Assembly: GCF_003319095.1 (NCBI RefSeq)
Contig: NZ_QOHI01000006.1
Location: 124,001 to 188,000 of the forward strand
Length of the DNA stretch: 64,000 bases
Direction: 5' to 3'
Source of the DNA: Blastococcus sp. TBT05-19
Lineage (GTDB): Bacteria; Actinomycetota; Actinomycetes; Mycobacteriales; Geodermatophilaceae
The translations under genes and the position numbers were made by a program. Positions 16,988 through 26,463 of the stretch are shown here, piece after piece. Under the pieces are notes generated by a model. It had not been told where the DNA came from. It searched no databases and worked only from the letters and a program-made list of their open reading frames with translations. The first letter of the stretch is position 1. Every line of letters begins with the position of its first letter.

Positions 16988-19900
16988 CTAGGACCCCGGG
17001 TCTACCGGGACGACCGTCGCGGACTCCACCAGCCGGCACAGCGCGTTCACCCGGCGCAGCTGCTCCGGCGTCCGCACCGGGGCGTCGAGCAGCAGCGGGC
17101 TGAGCACCACCACGGCCAGCACCTGCGCCCGCGACACCGCCACGTTCAGCCGGTTCAGGTCGTAGAGGAACCCGACGCCGCGAGGGGCGTCGTCGGCACT
17201 CGTGCTGGTCATCGAGTACAGGACGACGGGCGCTTCCTGACCCTGGAATTTGTCCACGGTCCCCACCCGCGCCCCGGCCGGCAGCGCCGCCTTGATCAGC
17301 CCAACCTGCGCGTTGTACGGCGCCACGACCAGCACGTCCGCCGGCCCGATCGGCGTCTTCACGCCCTCGTGGTTCCGCCACGTCGAGCCCTGCACCGAGT
17401 GCCACAGCCGCGCGACGACGTCGACCTCCTGCGGGCTCTTGTCCGCCGCCGTCAGTTCGTGCCGCACCGGCACCGCCCGCAGCCCGCTCCCGGACAGCGG
17501 CCCCTCCCCCAGCACCGCCACGCCCTCGCGACCGTCCGCCGCCTCCAGCCGGCCCTCGTAGGCCAGCTCCGACACGAACCGAGTCAGAAGCGGGTGCATC
17601 CGGTACGAGCGGTCGAGGAAGACGCCGCGCTCGGCCGGGATCGTCGGGTGGCCGTCGAGCAGGTGCTCCAGCGCCGAGGCGCCCGACTCCCCCGGGTGCA
17701 CCGCTTGGCTCGGCTGGGCCAGCTGCTGCGGATCGCCGAGCAGCACCATCGACCGCGCACCTCGCGCCACCGCCACCGCATTGGCCAGCGAAAATTGTCC
17801 TGCCTCGTCGACCACCAGCACGTCGACGGCCTGAGCCACGTCGGCATGGGTCCAGAACCACGCCGTGCCCCCGACCAGGTCCGCGTCGCCGGCCTGCAGC
17901 TTCCGCGCGACGGCCTTGTTGTCGTTCGACCACTCGACGCCAGGCGCGCCGCAGGACTGCTCCTCCGTGCACTTCTGCAGCGCCGGGCGGCCGACCGCCT
18001 TCAGCAGGTTGCCGATGACCGCGTGCGAGGTCGCCGTGACGCCGACCTTCTTGCCGGCGTCGAGAAGCTCGCGGATCAGCGAAGCCGCCGCCGTCGTCTT
18101 GCCGCTGCCCGGCGGGCCCTGGATGGCCAGCACCTCGCCGTCCAGCGCAAACCCGAGCCGCACGATCGCGTCCGTCGTCGACTCACCGGGCAGCAGCGGC
18201 GTTCCCGCGGGAACGCAGCGCTCCACGAGCGCTGCACCGAGGCAGTCGCGGCCGGCGAGCACGTCGTCGGCGGTCGCCTGAATCGCCTCGCGCAGGCTCT
18301 TGGTGTTGAGCGGCCCGCCCGGCCCCAGGCCGCGTGGCAGCGGCGCCTCCGCGGCGGTTGTCTTCAGCACCAGCCGCCCGGCCGCGGCGTCGAACTCGAA
18401 GACCTCGCCGACCTTCTTCGCGGTGTCGACGTCGAGCGCGTCGCCGGTGGTGACCTTCGTCTCCTGCACCGGGAACGAGTACTCGTACAGATGGCTCTTC
18501 TTCTCCGGGCGCACGTAGCGCTCGAAGGACAGCCCGCCCAGCGCCGTCCCGTCCTGCTCCAGCTCCTCGGCGTCCAGGTCCTGCAGGCGGTAGACCTCCC
18601 ACCACGCCGGCCGGTCCTCCCGGCGGTGCCAGCCCACGAGGTCGCCCAGCAGCTCGTGCCCGGCCTCGTGCAGGCGCGCAGACAGCTCCAGCTCGGCGGC
18701 CTGCGCATCGGTCACCTTCGCGTCCGGAGCCTTGACCTCGATTACCGGCCGCGGCAACGAACCGTGCTCCGCCTCCAGCTCGGCGCGCTGGCCCTCCAGC
18801 CAGTCGTGCAGCTCGCGGGTTGAGTCGACGTCCTCCTTGTTGTACGACTCGATCGCGGCCAGCTTCGCGGCGTCGCCGTCCCGGAGCCACTGCTCGTGAA
18901 CCAGCACGCTGCCCAGCCCGCTGGCCACCTCACCCTCGTGCGACCGGCCGTAGAACGCCTCGACCTTCTTGATCGAGTACGACTCCTTGCTGATCCGCAT
19001 CGACTGCAGGACGACGGGATAGAGGTCGACGAACCGCTCCTCGCGCAGCAGCTGGTCCAGCTCCGCCTCCCGGACGCCGTAGCCGCCGGTGAGCTTCTTG
19101 AGCGCGGTCACCTCGTAGGGCGCGTAGTGGTAGACGTGCATCGCCGGGTCGGCCTGCGCGGCGGCGACGATCCGGTCGATCAGGTCGGCGACCATCTGCT
19201 TCTCCGCCGGGCGGTCGTGCGCCCACAGCGGCAGGAAGCCGCCCGACCGGTCGCCGAGCCCGGCGAGGTACTCGATGCCCGCGCCGTCCTCGAACCAGGG
19301 ATCGCCCTCGAAGTCGAGGTACAGGTCGCCCAGGCTCGGCGGAGGCAGCCGGAGCAGGCCCAGGCCCTCGACCGGTGCCAGCAGCGTGCGCGAGGACTCC
19401 CCCGTGCTCCGTTCCTTCAGCTGCTCGGCTGCCTGCTGCTGCAGCCTGGTCCGCGCGTCGGCACCTATGCCGGACGCCTTCAGCCTCTCCGGCGAGGCCG
19501 TGGCCAGCGCCTCCAGCGTCGGGACACCGACCGCCCGCAGCAGGTCCCGGTGGTCGCCGCGCATGCCGGCGACCAGACCGAGGTCGTCCGCCTCCCGCAG
19601 CTCCCCGTTGCAACGCGAGGCCCAGCGGCACTGCTCGCAGTGGCCGATCGGCGAGGGGCCGGTGGCCGGCGGCGCGTCGACGAACGTCTCCAGCCGGTTC
19701 CGCGCGCGCCGGGCGTACGCGGCGACGTCGCTCAGCCGCCACGGCCGCGAGACGCCGTCGCCGGTGACGACGTAGACGAACTCCGGGGCCACCCCCTGCA
19801 GCGTCGTGAGCCGCTCGGCGTAGGTGGCCATCTGCAGGAGTGCTGCGACCTTGAGCTTCCGCGCGAGCTTGGTGTCGGCGATCTCGTACGACCAGTCCCC

Positions 19901-20305
19901 GAACGCCGGCGACGGCCGGTCGACGCGGAGCAGGAAGTCCGACTGGCCGCCCCAGGCCCCGTCGAAGAAGGTCCCCTGATAGACGACGTCGACGCCGCTG
20001 CGCATCGCCTCGACCGTCTCGGCCTCGGCCCGGCGACGACCTGCAGCATCGAAGACGGTCTCGATCCGCGTGATGGTCCTGCCCTCGGCCCCCAGCGAGG
20101 CGAGGTACTTCTCCTCGTGCGCCATGCCGCGGTCGAAGACGAACTGCAGCTCCTCCGTCGTCTCGACCTCGGACCCCGACCACTCCCCGTCGGCCACCCC
20201 CAGGTCCAGGCGGGTGAGGTGCCGGCACTCCTGGTGTGACGTCAGGTCGGTCGGGCTGAGGACCAGCCGCCCGTCGAGTCGCTGCATCGCCTGTACCCCC
20301 GTCAT
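16988..20305 (-). CDS. TM0106-type RecB-like nuclease fused to a UPF1-like helicase
   Basis: An 1105-residue fusion. The N-terminal half is a TM0106-family RecB-like nuclease: it opens LVLSPTDLTSHQECRHLTRL, has nuclease strands in GQSDFLLRVD and YEIADTKLARKLKVAALLQM (Asp/Lys/Gln catalytic set), and a Cys cluster CEQCRWASRC near 215 that may hold an Fe-S cluster as in AddB/Cas4. A ribonuclease-H-like middle follows (LYLDFEGDPWFEDGAGIEYL). The C-terminal half is an SF1 helicase: Walker A QGPPGSGKTTAAAS near 727, VLVVDEAGQFSL near 832, GTVDKFQGQEAPVV and RLNVAVSRAQ near the end. The family presumably processes nucleic-acid ends. An ATG at 20287 is an alternative start. Confidence 0.85.
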   Translation of the reverse strand: MTGVQAMQRLDGRLVLSPTDLTSHQECRHLTRLDLGVADGEWSGSEVETTEELQFVFDRGMAHEEKYLASLGAEGRTITRIETVFDAAGRRRAEAETVEAMRSGVDVVYQGTFFDGAWGGQSDFLLRVDRPSPAFGDWSYEIADTKLARKLKVAALLQMATYAERLTTLQGVAPEFVYVVTGDGVSRPWRLSDVAAYARRARNRLETFVDAPPATGPSPIGHCEQCRWASRCNGELREADDLGLVAGMRGDHRDLLRAVGVPTLEALATASPERLKASGIGADARTRLQQQAAEQLKERSTGESSRTLLAPVEGLGLLRLPPPSLGDLYLDFEGDPWFEDGAGIEYLAGLGDRSGGFLPLWAHDRPAEKQMVADLIDRIVAAAQADPAMHVYHYAPYEVTALKKLTGGYGVREAELDQLLREERFVDLYPVVLQSMRISKESYSIKKVEAFYGRSHEGEVASGLGSVLVHEQWLRDGDAAKLAAIESYNKEDVDSTRELHDWLEGQRAELEAEHGSLPRPVIEVKAPDAKVTDAQAAELELSARLHEAGHELLGDLVGWHRREDRPAWWEVYRLQDLDAEELEQDGTALGGLSFERYVRPEKKSHLYEYSFPVQETKVTTGDALDVDTAKKVGEVFEFDAAAGRLVLKTTAAEAPLPRGLGPGGPLNTKSLREAIQATADDVLAGRDCLGAALVERCVPAGTPLLPGESTTDAIVRLGFALDGEVLAIQGPPGSGKTTAAASLIRELLDAGKKVGVTATSHAVIGNLLKAVGRPALQKCTEEQSCGAPGVEWSNDNKAVARKLQAGDADLVGGTAWFWTHADVAQAVDVLVVDEAGQFSLANAVAVARGARSMVLLGDPQQLAQPSQAVHPGESGASALEHLLDGHPTIPAERGVFLDRSYRMHPLLTRFVSELAYEGRLEAADGREGVAVLGEGPLSGSGLRAVPVRHELTAADKSPQEVDVVARLWHSVQGSTWRNHEGVKTPIGPADVLVVAPYNAQVGLIKAALPAGARVGTVDKFQGQEAPVVLYSMTSTSADDAPRGVGFLYDLNRLNVAVSRAQVLAVVVLSPLLLDAPVRTPEQLRRVNALCRLVESATVVPVDPGS

Positions 20306-20466
20306 CGGTGAACCGTTGGAGGCGTTTGCCCGGCCTCGGGCGGATCAGACCGGACGGTAGTGACACGTTCCGGATCCGTATCACCCGGTCGGGCGACGGT
20401 GCCTCGCCGGTGCCGTTGCTCGCGCGGGCTGCGCGCGACGTTCGCGCGAAGCCCGGTGCCGGGCAG

Positions 20467-21744
20467 TCAGTCCTTGCCGTGCACCTCGTCGTGCCCGCGC
20501 CGGCGCCCCGCCCGCTCAGCGAGCCCCCTGGACAGCTTGGACGTCGCCCAGCGCGCCCGGCCGACGGTCTCGGCACCAAAGCTCTTGGCGGCGTCGAGGG
20601 TTTCGCTACCGAGATGCTTGACGGCGTCGACGCCCTCCGCCCCGGTCGCAAGTACCGAGTCCCGCGCCTCCGCGGCCGCGTCGGCCCAGCGCCGCGCCTC
20701 CACCAACTCGCGGCCGCTCTCCAGCCCGAGGCGCAGGCTGAACTCGACGACGTTGCTCGCCACCTCGTTGCCCGACTGAACCACGACGCGAGACTTGCGC
20801 GGATTCAGGAGCACCTTCGCGTTGGCCAGGTCGGCGGCCGCCGCGATGCGGGTCAACAGGCCCTCGGTGGTCTGCGAGATCGCCTCAACACGGTTCTCCC
20901 GCGCGACTTGGAGCGCGAGTCTGTGCTGATCCAGCTCCTCCGGGGACGCATCCAGAACCCGATCGAGTTCGAGCACGCCGAGCGCGTCCTGCAGCGAGAA
21001 GCAACGGGCCAGGACAGCGAGCCACTCCTGAGTCTTGGACTGCGCCTCCGCGGCAGCCTCAGCGAGATCACCGACGTCTTTGCGCTCCAGCTTCTCTGCC
21101 AACGCATCCAGCTGGCGCAGGGCGTACCCCTGGGTGCTTGCGATGGTCATCGGCGCAGCCTGAACCTTCGACCACGTGACCTCCGAGACTCGGCCCACCT
21201 GCTCCCGAACGACCATGGCCTCGTCGATCACCATGCCGGCACCGATCATGTCCGCCAGTACCGCGTCGGTCTGGGCGCGGAGTACGTCGTCGACCTTCTT
21301 GTCGATCGCGGCGAGATAGTTGGTGATCTCGTCCATGGCCTGCTGCATGGCCAGCTGTGCCATGAGGCCGGCAGCGCCCGTGAGAACAGCCGGATTGGAC
21401 AGCTTCGATCCCGGCGACTTGACGATCTCCAGGATGTGCTTGGTCTTGCCGTCCTTCATCGCGATCGCGCGCGACAGGTTGTCCTGCGAACCCTTCATCA
21501 GCGGGCTGTTCGCCATGGCTTTCGCCGACTCCTCGGTCAGCTTCACCCATCGCCCGGCGTGTGTGGCGATCTCGGAGCCCGCCTGAGCGAAAGCAGACCC
21601 CTTTTGGAAAGCCGATCCCAGCCGGCGCAGCCCGAGGTCCTTCGACGGCAATCCCGCGGAAGTGACAAAGCGCTCGACCGCGCCCGGGCTGCCGATGACC
21701 GCCAACCCGTTCCCGTCACTGATGAGCTGGATGTCGTCGTCCAT
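20467..21744 (-). CDS. Unrecognised helical protein (MDDDIQLISDG family)
   Basis: 425 residues from the ATG at 21744; the frame extends 21 codons upstream, but MDDDIQLISDGNGLAVIG is the more protein-like start. Visible parts are an N-terminal alpha/beta piece (LAVIGSPGAVERFVTSAGLP), a hydrophobic stretch AVLTGAAGLMAQLAMQQAMD that could be a membrane-associated helix, and long amphipathic helices to the end (ELVEARRWADAAAEARDSVL, then AVKHLGSETLDAAKSFGAET). The tail is basic. There is no catalytic motif or signal peptide that I recognise. Base composition is lower in GC than its neighbours, hinting at transfer. The gene stands alone, 161 bases from the nuclease-helicase start. Confidence 0.65.
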   Translation of the reverse strand: MDDDIQLISDGNGLAVIGSPGAVERFVTSAGLPSKDLGLRRLGSAFQKGSAFAQAGSEIATHAGRWVKLTEESAKAMANSPLMKGSQDNLSRAIAMKDGKTKHILEIVKSPGSKLSNPAVLTGAAGLMAQLAMQQAMDEITNYLAAIDKKVDDVLRAQTDAVLADMIGAGMVIDEAMVVREQVGRVSEVTWSKVQAAPMTIASTQGYALRQLDALAEKLERKDVGDLAEAAAEAQSKTQEWLAVLARCFSLQDALGVLELDRVLDASPEELDQHRLALQVARENRVEAISQTTEGLLTRIAAAADLANAKVLLNPRKSRVVVQSGNEVASNVVEFSLRLGLESGRELVEARRWADAAAEARDSVLATGAEGVDAVKHLGSETLDAAKSFGAETVGRARWATSKLSRGLAERAGRRRGHDEVHGKD

Positions 21745-22070
21745 GATCGGCTCCTGAATCTGCGGGGGAAAGCGCAGCCCTGGGTCGAGTTGGCGCGCTC
21801 GCGGCAATCGTGACTCGCTCGGTTCGGTTCCCCAGGCTCATCGCGCGTTGCGACGCCCTAGGCACCACGCTTGCAACTTGGTCACCAGGCGCCTCCCCGA
21901 CGACCAGCAGGTCAGCAGGCACGGCACTTCTTGCGGCGACGTCCGCCAACGTCAGGCCGGACACAGCGATAGGATCGGCGCCGAACCTGCACGTCCCGTG
22001 TGTAACTACCTGCTGTCGGCGCCCGCCGGCGGATCAAGGCGGCACGCCTGATCCGAGAAGTTCAGAGGTC
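21745..22070. other. Divergent intergenic region, no gene seen
   Basis: About 325 bases between the divergent starts at 21744 and 22071. A long plus-strand frame runs through it into the MFS gene, but its translation before MFHTRS is low-complexity and unlike a transporter N-terminus. No hairpin or operator symmetry stood out. Confidence 0.4.
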
Positions 22071-23300
22071 ATGTTCCACACGCGCTCGACCGACAACGCG
22101 CTCCTGAAGCACGCCGGTCTCCCCTACTTCCCGCTGGCCTTCATCGCCCGGCTCCCGTTCGCGATGATGGTCGTCGGCGTCCTCACGCTCGTCGTCGCCG
22201 AGCGCGGCTCGGTCACCCTCGGCGGGCTGAACTCCGCCGCCGCCGGCCTCGGTACCGCGCTCGCCGGTCCGCTGCTCGGCGCCGCCGTCGACCGCTGGGG
22301 TCAGCGGTGGGTGCTCGTCCCGGTGGGGCTGCTCAACGCCAGCCTGCTGGGCGCGTTCGTCCTCGTCGTCTCCAGCTCCGCCGCCGACGCCGTCGTCCTG
22401 GCCCTCTCGGTGCTGATCGGCGCCAGCGCACCGCAGGTCGCGCCGCTGTCGCGCACCCGCCTGGTCGCCATCATCAAGCGGCACGTCGCCGCGGACCGCC
22501 GCGAGAAGACGCTGTCCGGCACGATGGCCTACGAGTCGGCCGCCGACGAGACCGTCTTCATCGTCGGGCCGTTCCTCGTCGGCATCCTCGCCAGCGCCAT
22601 CGCCCCGTGGGTCGCGATCGCCGGCGCCTCGGTGCTCACGTTCGTGTTCGTCACCGCGTTCGCCCTGCACCACACCGGCCAGGTCGATCCGGGCACCGAC
22701 GCCACCCCGGTGGAGCCGGCCCCCGTCCGCGAGCTCCTCCGCATCCCGCTGATGTCCGTCGTCGTCGGCACGCTCGGCGTCGGCTTCTTCTTCGGCGCCA
22801 CCCTGACCAGCCTCACCGGCTTCCTCGCCGCCGACGGCGACGGCGACCGCGCGGGCCTGCTCTACGGCGTCATGGGCATCGGCTCGGCCGCACTCGCGCT
22901 GGGCTCGGCGGCCCTGCCGGTCCGCTTCACGCTCAAAGCCCGCTGGCTGGTGTTCGGCTCGCTGCTGCTCGCCGCGGCGGTCGCCTTCGCCTGCGCGCGG
23001 TCGGTCACCGGCCTGGTGATCGCGCTGGCGATCCTCGGGCTCGGCATCGGCCCGACGCTGGTCACCCTCTACAGCCTCGCCGCGCAGCTGAGCCCCACCG
23101 GCCGGAGCGCCACCACCATGACGATGCTGGGCTCGGCGGTCGTCGTCGGCCAGGCGGTCACCTCGGCGGTGACCGGCCTCGTCGTCGACCGCCTCGACCC
23201 CACCACCGCGCTCGCCGCCCCCGCCGTCTGCGCGGGCATCGTGGTCGCCGCCGCCGTCGTGCACGTCGCGTCGACCCGGCAGGCCGCAGTCCCCGCCTGA
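22071..23300 (+). CDS. MFS transporter
   Basis: 409 residues from the ATG at 22071. Alternating hydrophobic helices run the whole length (FAMMVVGVLTLVVAE near the start, IVVAAAVVHVAST at the end), consistent with 12 membrane segments and a central charged loop near residues 200-225. The cytoplasmic loop between helices 2 and 3 has GAAVDRWGQRWVL, a form of the MFS motif A. It is probably an efflux permease in the cytoplasmic membrane; the substrate cannot be told. The frame is open upstream to 21810, but the start at MFHTRSTDNALLKHAGLPYF fits the family best. Confidence 0.85.
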   Translation: MFHTRSTDNALLKHAGLPYFPLAFIARLPFAMMVVGVLTLVVAERGSVTLGGLNSAAAGLGTALAGPLLGAAVDRWGQRWVLVPVGLLNASLLGAFVLVVSSSAADAVVLALSVLIGASAPQVAPLSRTRLVAIIKRHVAADRREKTLSGTMAYESAADETVFIVGPFLVGILASAIAPWVAIAGASVLTFVFVTAFALHHTGQVDPGTDATPVEPAPVRELLRIPLMSVVVGTLGVGFFFGATLTSLTGFLAADGDGDRAGLLYGVMGIGSAALALGSAALPVRFTLKARWLVFGSLLLAAAVAFACARSVTGLVIALAILGLGIGPTLVTLYSLAAQLSPTGRSATTMTMLGSAVVVGQAVTSAVTGLVVDRLDPTTALAAPAVCAGIVVAAAVVHVASTRQAAVPA

Positions 23301-23396
23301 CGCGGAAGCCGCGCGCGCACCCGTTGACAGCGCCCGGCAGCCGAGCAGCATGGTCGTCGCGAGAGACGCCGCGCCTGTCCCCGAAGGGAGGGCGTC

Positions 23397-24020
23397 ATGC
23401 ACGCCCGGACCACCACGATCACGGCCGACCCGGACCACATGGACGGCGGGATGGCCGACGTCCGGAACACCGTCCTCCCCGCTGTGAGCGACATGGACGG
23501 CTGCATCGGGCTCTCGATGCTGTGCGACCGCGGCTCCGGCCGCGTCATCGTCACCACCGCCTGGCAGTCCGAGGAGGCGATCGCCGGCACCCGCGAGCGG
23601 GTGCGCGCCCTTCGCGAGCGCGCGACCCGGCAGTTCGGCGCCACCGACTCCGAGGTGCGGGAGTGGGAGATCGCGGCCGTGCACCGGCTGCACCCCGCCG
23701 GCGACGACGCCTGCGCCCGGGTCACCTGGTCGTGCGTGGACCCGGCCGACATGGACCGCGTCCTCGACGTCTTCCGCACCGACCTCATCCCGCGCATGGA
23801 CGAGATGCCCGGCTTCTGCAGCCTCAGCCTGCTGCTCGACCGGCGCACCGGCGACAACTCGCTCACCGCCGTCTACGCCGACCGCCGGTCGATGGAGGCC
23901 TCCCGCCAGCGGGCCACCTACATCCGCGACGAGTTCCGCCGCGCGCTGCACATGTCCGCCACCGAGGTCGCCGAGTTCGACCTCGTCCTGCACCAGCTGC
24001 GCGTCCCCGAGCTGGTCTGA
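23397..24020 (+). CDS. Two-domain dimeric alpha/beta-barrel (ABM-like) protein
   Basis: 207 residues. Each half has the ferredoxin-like strand-helix pattern of antibiotic-biosynthesis-monooxygenase (ABM) proteins: an N-terminal TTTITADPDHMDGG and MDGCIGLSMLCDR, and a C-terminal half with LIPRMDEMPGFCSLSLLLDR. An excellent ribosome site AAGGGAGG lies 5-6 bases before the ATG. A paralogue at 36042-36662 shares the same layout and the ending FDLVL.QLRVPE.V. The ABM fold covers monooxygenases, heme oxygenases and proteins with no known reaction, so no reaction is assigned. The preceding MFS gene is 96 bases upstream. Confidence 0.75.
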   Translation: MHARTTTITADPDHMDGGMADVRNTVLPAVSDMDGCIGLSMLCDRGSGRVIVTTAWQSEEAIAGTRERVRALRERATRQFGATDSEVREWEIAAVHRLHPAGDDACARVTWSCVDPADMDRVLDVFRTDLIPRMDEMPGFCSLSLLLDRRTGDNSLTAVYADRRSMEASRQRATYIRDEFRRALHMSATEVAEFDLVLHQLRVPELV

Positions 24021-24032
24021 CCCGCTGCGGAG

Positions 24033-25790
24033 TCAGCTCGCGGGGCTCACCGCGGCGAGCTCGGCGACCAGCTCGGCCACCGGCCGCGGCCGGCTGTACA
24101 GGTAGCCCTGCGCCAGCGGGCAGCCGAGACCGGCGAGCACCTGCGCCTGCTCCGGCGTCTCCACACCCTCGGCGATGAGCACGAGCTCCAGCGCGTCGGC
24201 CAGCGCCATGACGCTGCGCAGCAGCCGCGCCCGCCGGGTCGACGTCGTGATCGCGGCGACGAACGAGTTGTCGAGCTTCAGGAAGTCCGTGGGCAGGGTG
24301 TCCAGCCGGGCCAGCGCCGAGTAGCCGGTGCCGAAGTCGTCGATCGCCACCCGCAGCCCGTGCTCGCGCAGCACGTGCAGGGCGTGCACCGACCGCGCCG
24401 TCTCGGCCTCGACCAGGCTCTCGGTCACCTCGACGACCGTGCGCTCGGCCGGCCACCCGGTGACGGCGAGCGTCGCCAGCACGCGGTCGCAGAAGCCGGG
24501 GTCGTCCAGCTCCAGGCCCGACACGTTGATGCTCAGGAACAGCGGCCGGCCCGTCGCCTCGGCCAGCGTCCGGGCGTCCTCGCACGCGGCGGTCCACACG
24601 AAGGCCCCCAGCGCGCCGACCAGGCCCTCCTTCTCCGCGACCGGCACGAAATCCGCCGGCGACACGAACCCGCGCTCGCGGCGGGTCCAGCGCACCAGCG
24701 CCTCCACCCCCACGATGCCGCCGTCGGCCGGGGTGACGATCGGCTGCAGGTGCACCGACAGCCCTCCCGACCGGCCGGCCGCGAGCGCGGCGGCGAGGTC
24801 GCGGGCCAGCGGGCACTGCGTCTCGGCGTCCAGCTCGCTGCGCCCCCGCCCGAAGGACTTGACCCGGTACAGCGCGGCGTCGGCGCGGCGCATCAGGTCC
24901 GACGGCGAGTCACCGAGCCCCAGCTGGGCCACGCCGACCGACGTCCCGATGTGCGGCAGCGCCGCCCGCAGCGACTCGGCGACGGCGAGCGCCCGCCCGC
25001 CGTCGTGACCGGGCAGCAGCAGGGAGAACTCGTCGCCGCCGTGCCGGGCCAGCAGCGCCCGCGGCGGCAGCAGCGGGCCCCACGAGAGGGCGACCTCGCG
25101 CAGCATCTCGTCGCCGGCCGCGTGCCCGTTGGCGTCGTTGACCGCCTTGAAGTGGTCGAGGTCGAACAGCGCCGCCGACAGCGGCTCACCGGTGCGCAGG
25201 GCGGCGTGCGTCGCGGCGTCGAGGACCTCGTCGAAGCCCCGCCGGTTCGCCAGCCCGGTCAAGGCGTCCTCGGCGGCGGTGGCGGCGCGCTGGGCCAGCA
25301 CGCCCATCGCCCCGGCGGCACCGAGCACGAGGACGGCGACGACCACGGCCGCTCCGACGGACACATCGGGCCGCAGGTGCACCACGACGGCGCCGATGAC
25401 CAGCAGCTCGGTGAGAAAGCCGAACGCCCAGAGGAGGGGGAAGAAGAGGAACGCGGCCATCGACACGAAGCTCATGAGGGCCAGCAGCGCGACGACGCCG
25501 TCGGCCGTGGGCGCGTGGAGGGCGTAGACGCCGATGGCGGACGAGCCGATCGCGAGCAGCGCCTGGAAGAAGATCACGCGGACCCGGTGGCCCCAGCGCA
25601 TCATCACCAGGCCGAGCAGGCAGCTCACGGGGCCGAGCGCGACGATGCCGCGCGGCACCTCGTCGAGCCCGCCGGGAGTGCCCAGGACGAGCGCGACGGC
25701 GGCCAGTCCCGCCATCACCGTGAGCAGCCCAGCGGTCCGGGCGACCACGCGCGGCGTGGCCAGCTCGGGCGCCGTCCGCCTGATCTGCAT
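24033..25790 (-). CDS. GGDEF-EAL cyclic-di-GMP protein, membrane-bound
   Basis: 585 residues. About six hydrophobic helices occupy residues 15-170, forming an N-terminal membrane sensor region. The GGDEF domain carries an intact RHGGDEFSLLLPG near 250, preceded by the metal/substrate helix ALFDLDHFKAVNDANGH. The EAL domain has GVEALVRW near 358, LSINVSGLEL, and DDFGTGYSALARLD, the key catalytic residues of a c-di-GMP phosphodiesterase. Both making and breaking of c-di-GMP look possible. It lies 12 bases from the convergent ABM-like gene. The N-terminal membrane part has no family I recognise, so the signal sensed is unknown. Confidence 0.92.
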   Translation of the reverse strand: MQIRRTAPELATPRVVARTAGLLTVMAGLAAVALVLGTPGGLDEVPRGIVALGPVSCLLGLVMMRWGHRVRVIFFQALLAIGSSAIGVYALHAPTADGVVALLALMSFVSMAAFLFFPLLWAFGFLTELLVIGAVVVHLRPDVSVGAAVVVAVLVLGAAGAMGVLAQRAATAAEDALTGLANRRGFDEVLDAATHAALRTGEPLSAALFDLDHFKAVNDANGHAAGDEMLREVALSWGPLLPPRALLARHGGDEFSLLLPGHDGGRALAVAESLRAALPHIGTSVGVAQLGLGDSPSDLMRRADAALYRVKSFGRGRSELDAETQCPLARDLAAALAAGRSGGLSVHLQPIVTPADGGIVGVEALVRWTRRERGFVSPADFVPVAEKEGLVGALGAFVWTAACEDARTLAEATGRPLFLSINVSGLELDDPGFCDRVLATLAVTGWPAERTVVEVTESLVEAETARSVHALHVLREHGLRVAIDDFGTGYSALARLDTLPTDFLKLDNSFVAAITTSTRRARLLRSVMALADALELVLIAEGVETPEQAQVLAGLGCPLAQGYLYSRPRPVAELVAELAAVSPAS

Positions 25791-25870
25791 GCAGTGGACG
25801 TCGGCCGTGCAGTTGTGGAACTGAACCGACCGGAGTGCTCGACGGCTCCGGTCTCCCCCCGAGGGGTGGC

Positions 25871-26404
25871 TCAGAGACCGAGGTGCGCCAGCGCCTGGAG
25901 CAGCAGGGTGCTCTGCCCGTTCATCAGCTCGGCGAGCACGCCCGGGTCGCGCGCCTCGTCCGGGGAGAACCAGGTCAGCTCGAGCGCGTCCTGCTGCGGG
26001 GCGCAGTCGCCCTCCACCGGCACGACGTAGGCCAGCGACACCGCGTGCTGCCGCGGGTCGTGGAACGGCGTCACCCCCGGCGTCGGGAAGTACTCGGCGA
26101 CGGTGAACGGCTGCGGCGCCGGCGGGATCCGCGGCAGGGCCAGCGGGCCGAGGTCCTTCTCCATGTGCCGGAGCAGCGCCGCCCGCACCCGCTCGTGGTA
26201 CAGCACGCGACCGGAGACCAGGGCCCGCTTGATCTGCCCGTCCTCACCGGCCCGCAGCAGCAGCCCGACGGCGGTGACGACGCCGTGCTCGTCCACCCGC
26301 ACGGGCACCACGTCCACGTACACGATGGGCAGCCGCTCGCGGGCGGCGTCCATCTCCTCGCGGGAGAGCATGCCGCCACCGGTCGCCGTCGTCAGCTCCG
26401 TCAT
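25871..26404 (-). CDS. DUF4916 (Nudix-like) protein
   Basis: 177 residues. The segment RLPIVYVDVVPVRVDEHGVV, then GLLLRAGEDGQIKRALVSGR, then YERVRAALLRHMEKDLG, is typical of actinobacterial DUF4916 proteins, which have the Nudix fold. The canonical Nudix box (GX5EX7REUXEEXGU) is degenerate here: RVRAALLRHMEKDLGPLALP keeps only part, so hydrolase activity is uncertain. The late segment HAVSLAYVVPVEG and LELTWFSPDEA are family-like. It is a single gene, and the DUF4407 gene upstream on the same strand starts 1.4 kb away. Confidence 0.7.
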   Translation of the reverse strand: MTELTTATGGGMLSREEMDAARERLPIVYVDVVPVRVDEHGVVTAVGLLLRAGEDGQIKRALVSGRVLYHERVRAALLRHMEKDLGPLALPRIPPAPQPFTVAEYFPTPGVTPFHDPRQHAVSLAYVVPVEGDCAPQQDALELTWFSPDEARDPGVLAELMNGQSTLLLQALAHLGL

Positions 26405-26463
26405 GGCACCTGTCTAGCCGGTTCCCCTCGGTGTGCGCGCGCCCGGCCGGAGTGACACGCGCC

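Noticed and set aside
17369-18823. Long plus-strand frame inside the nuclease-helicase
   Set aside because: Translation is Arg/Leu/His-rich with no motifs; the opposite strand carries an intact helicase with Walker A and B.
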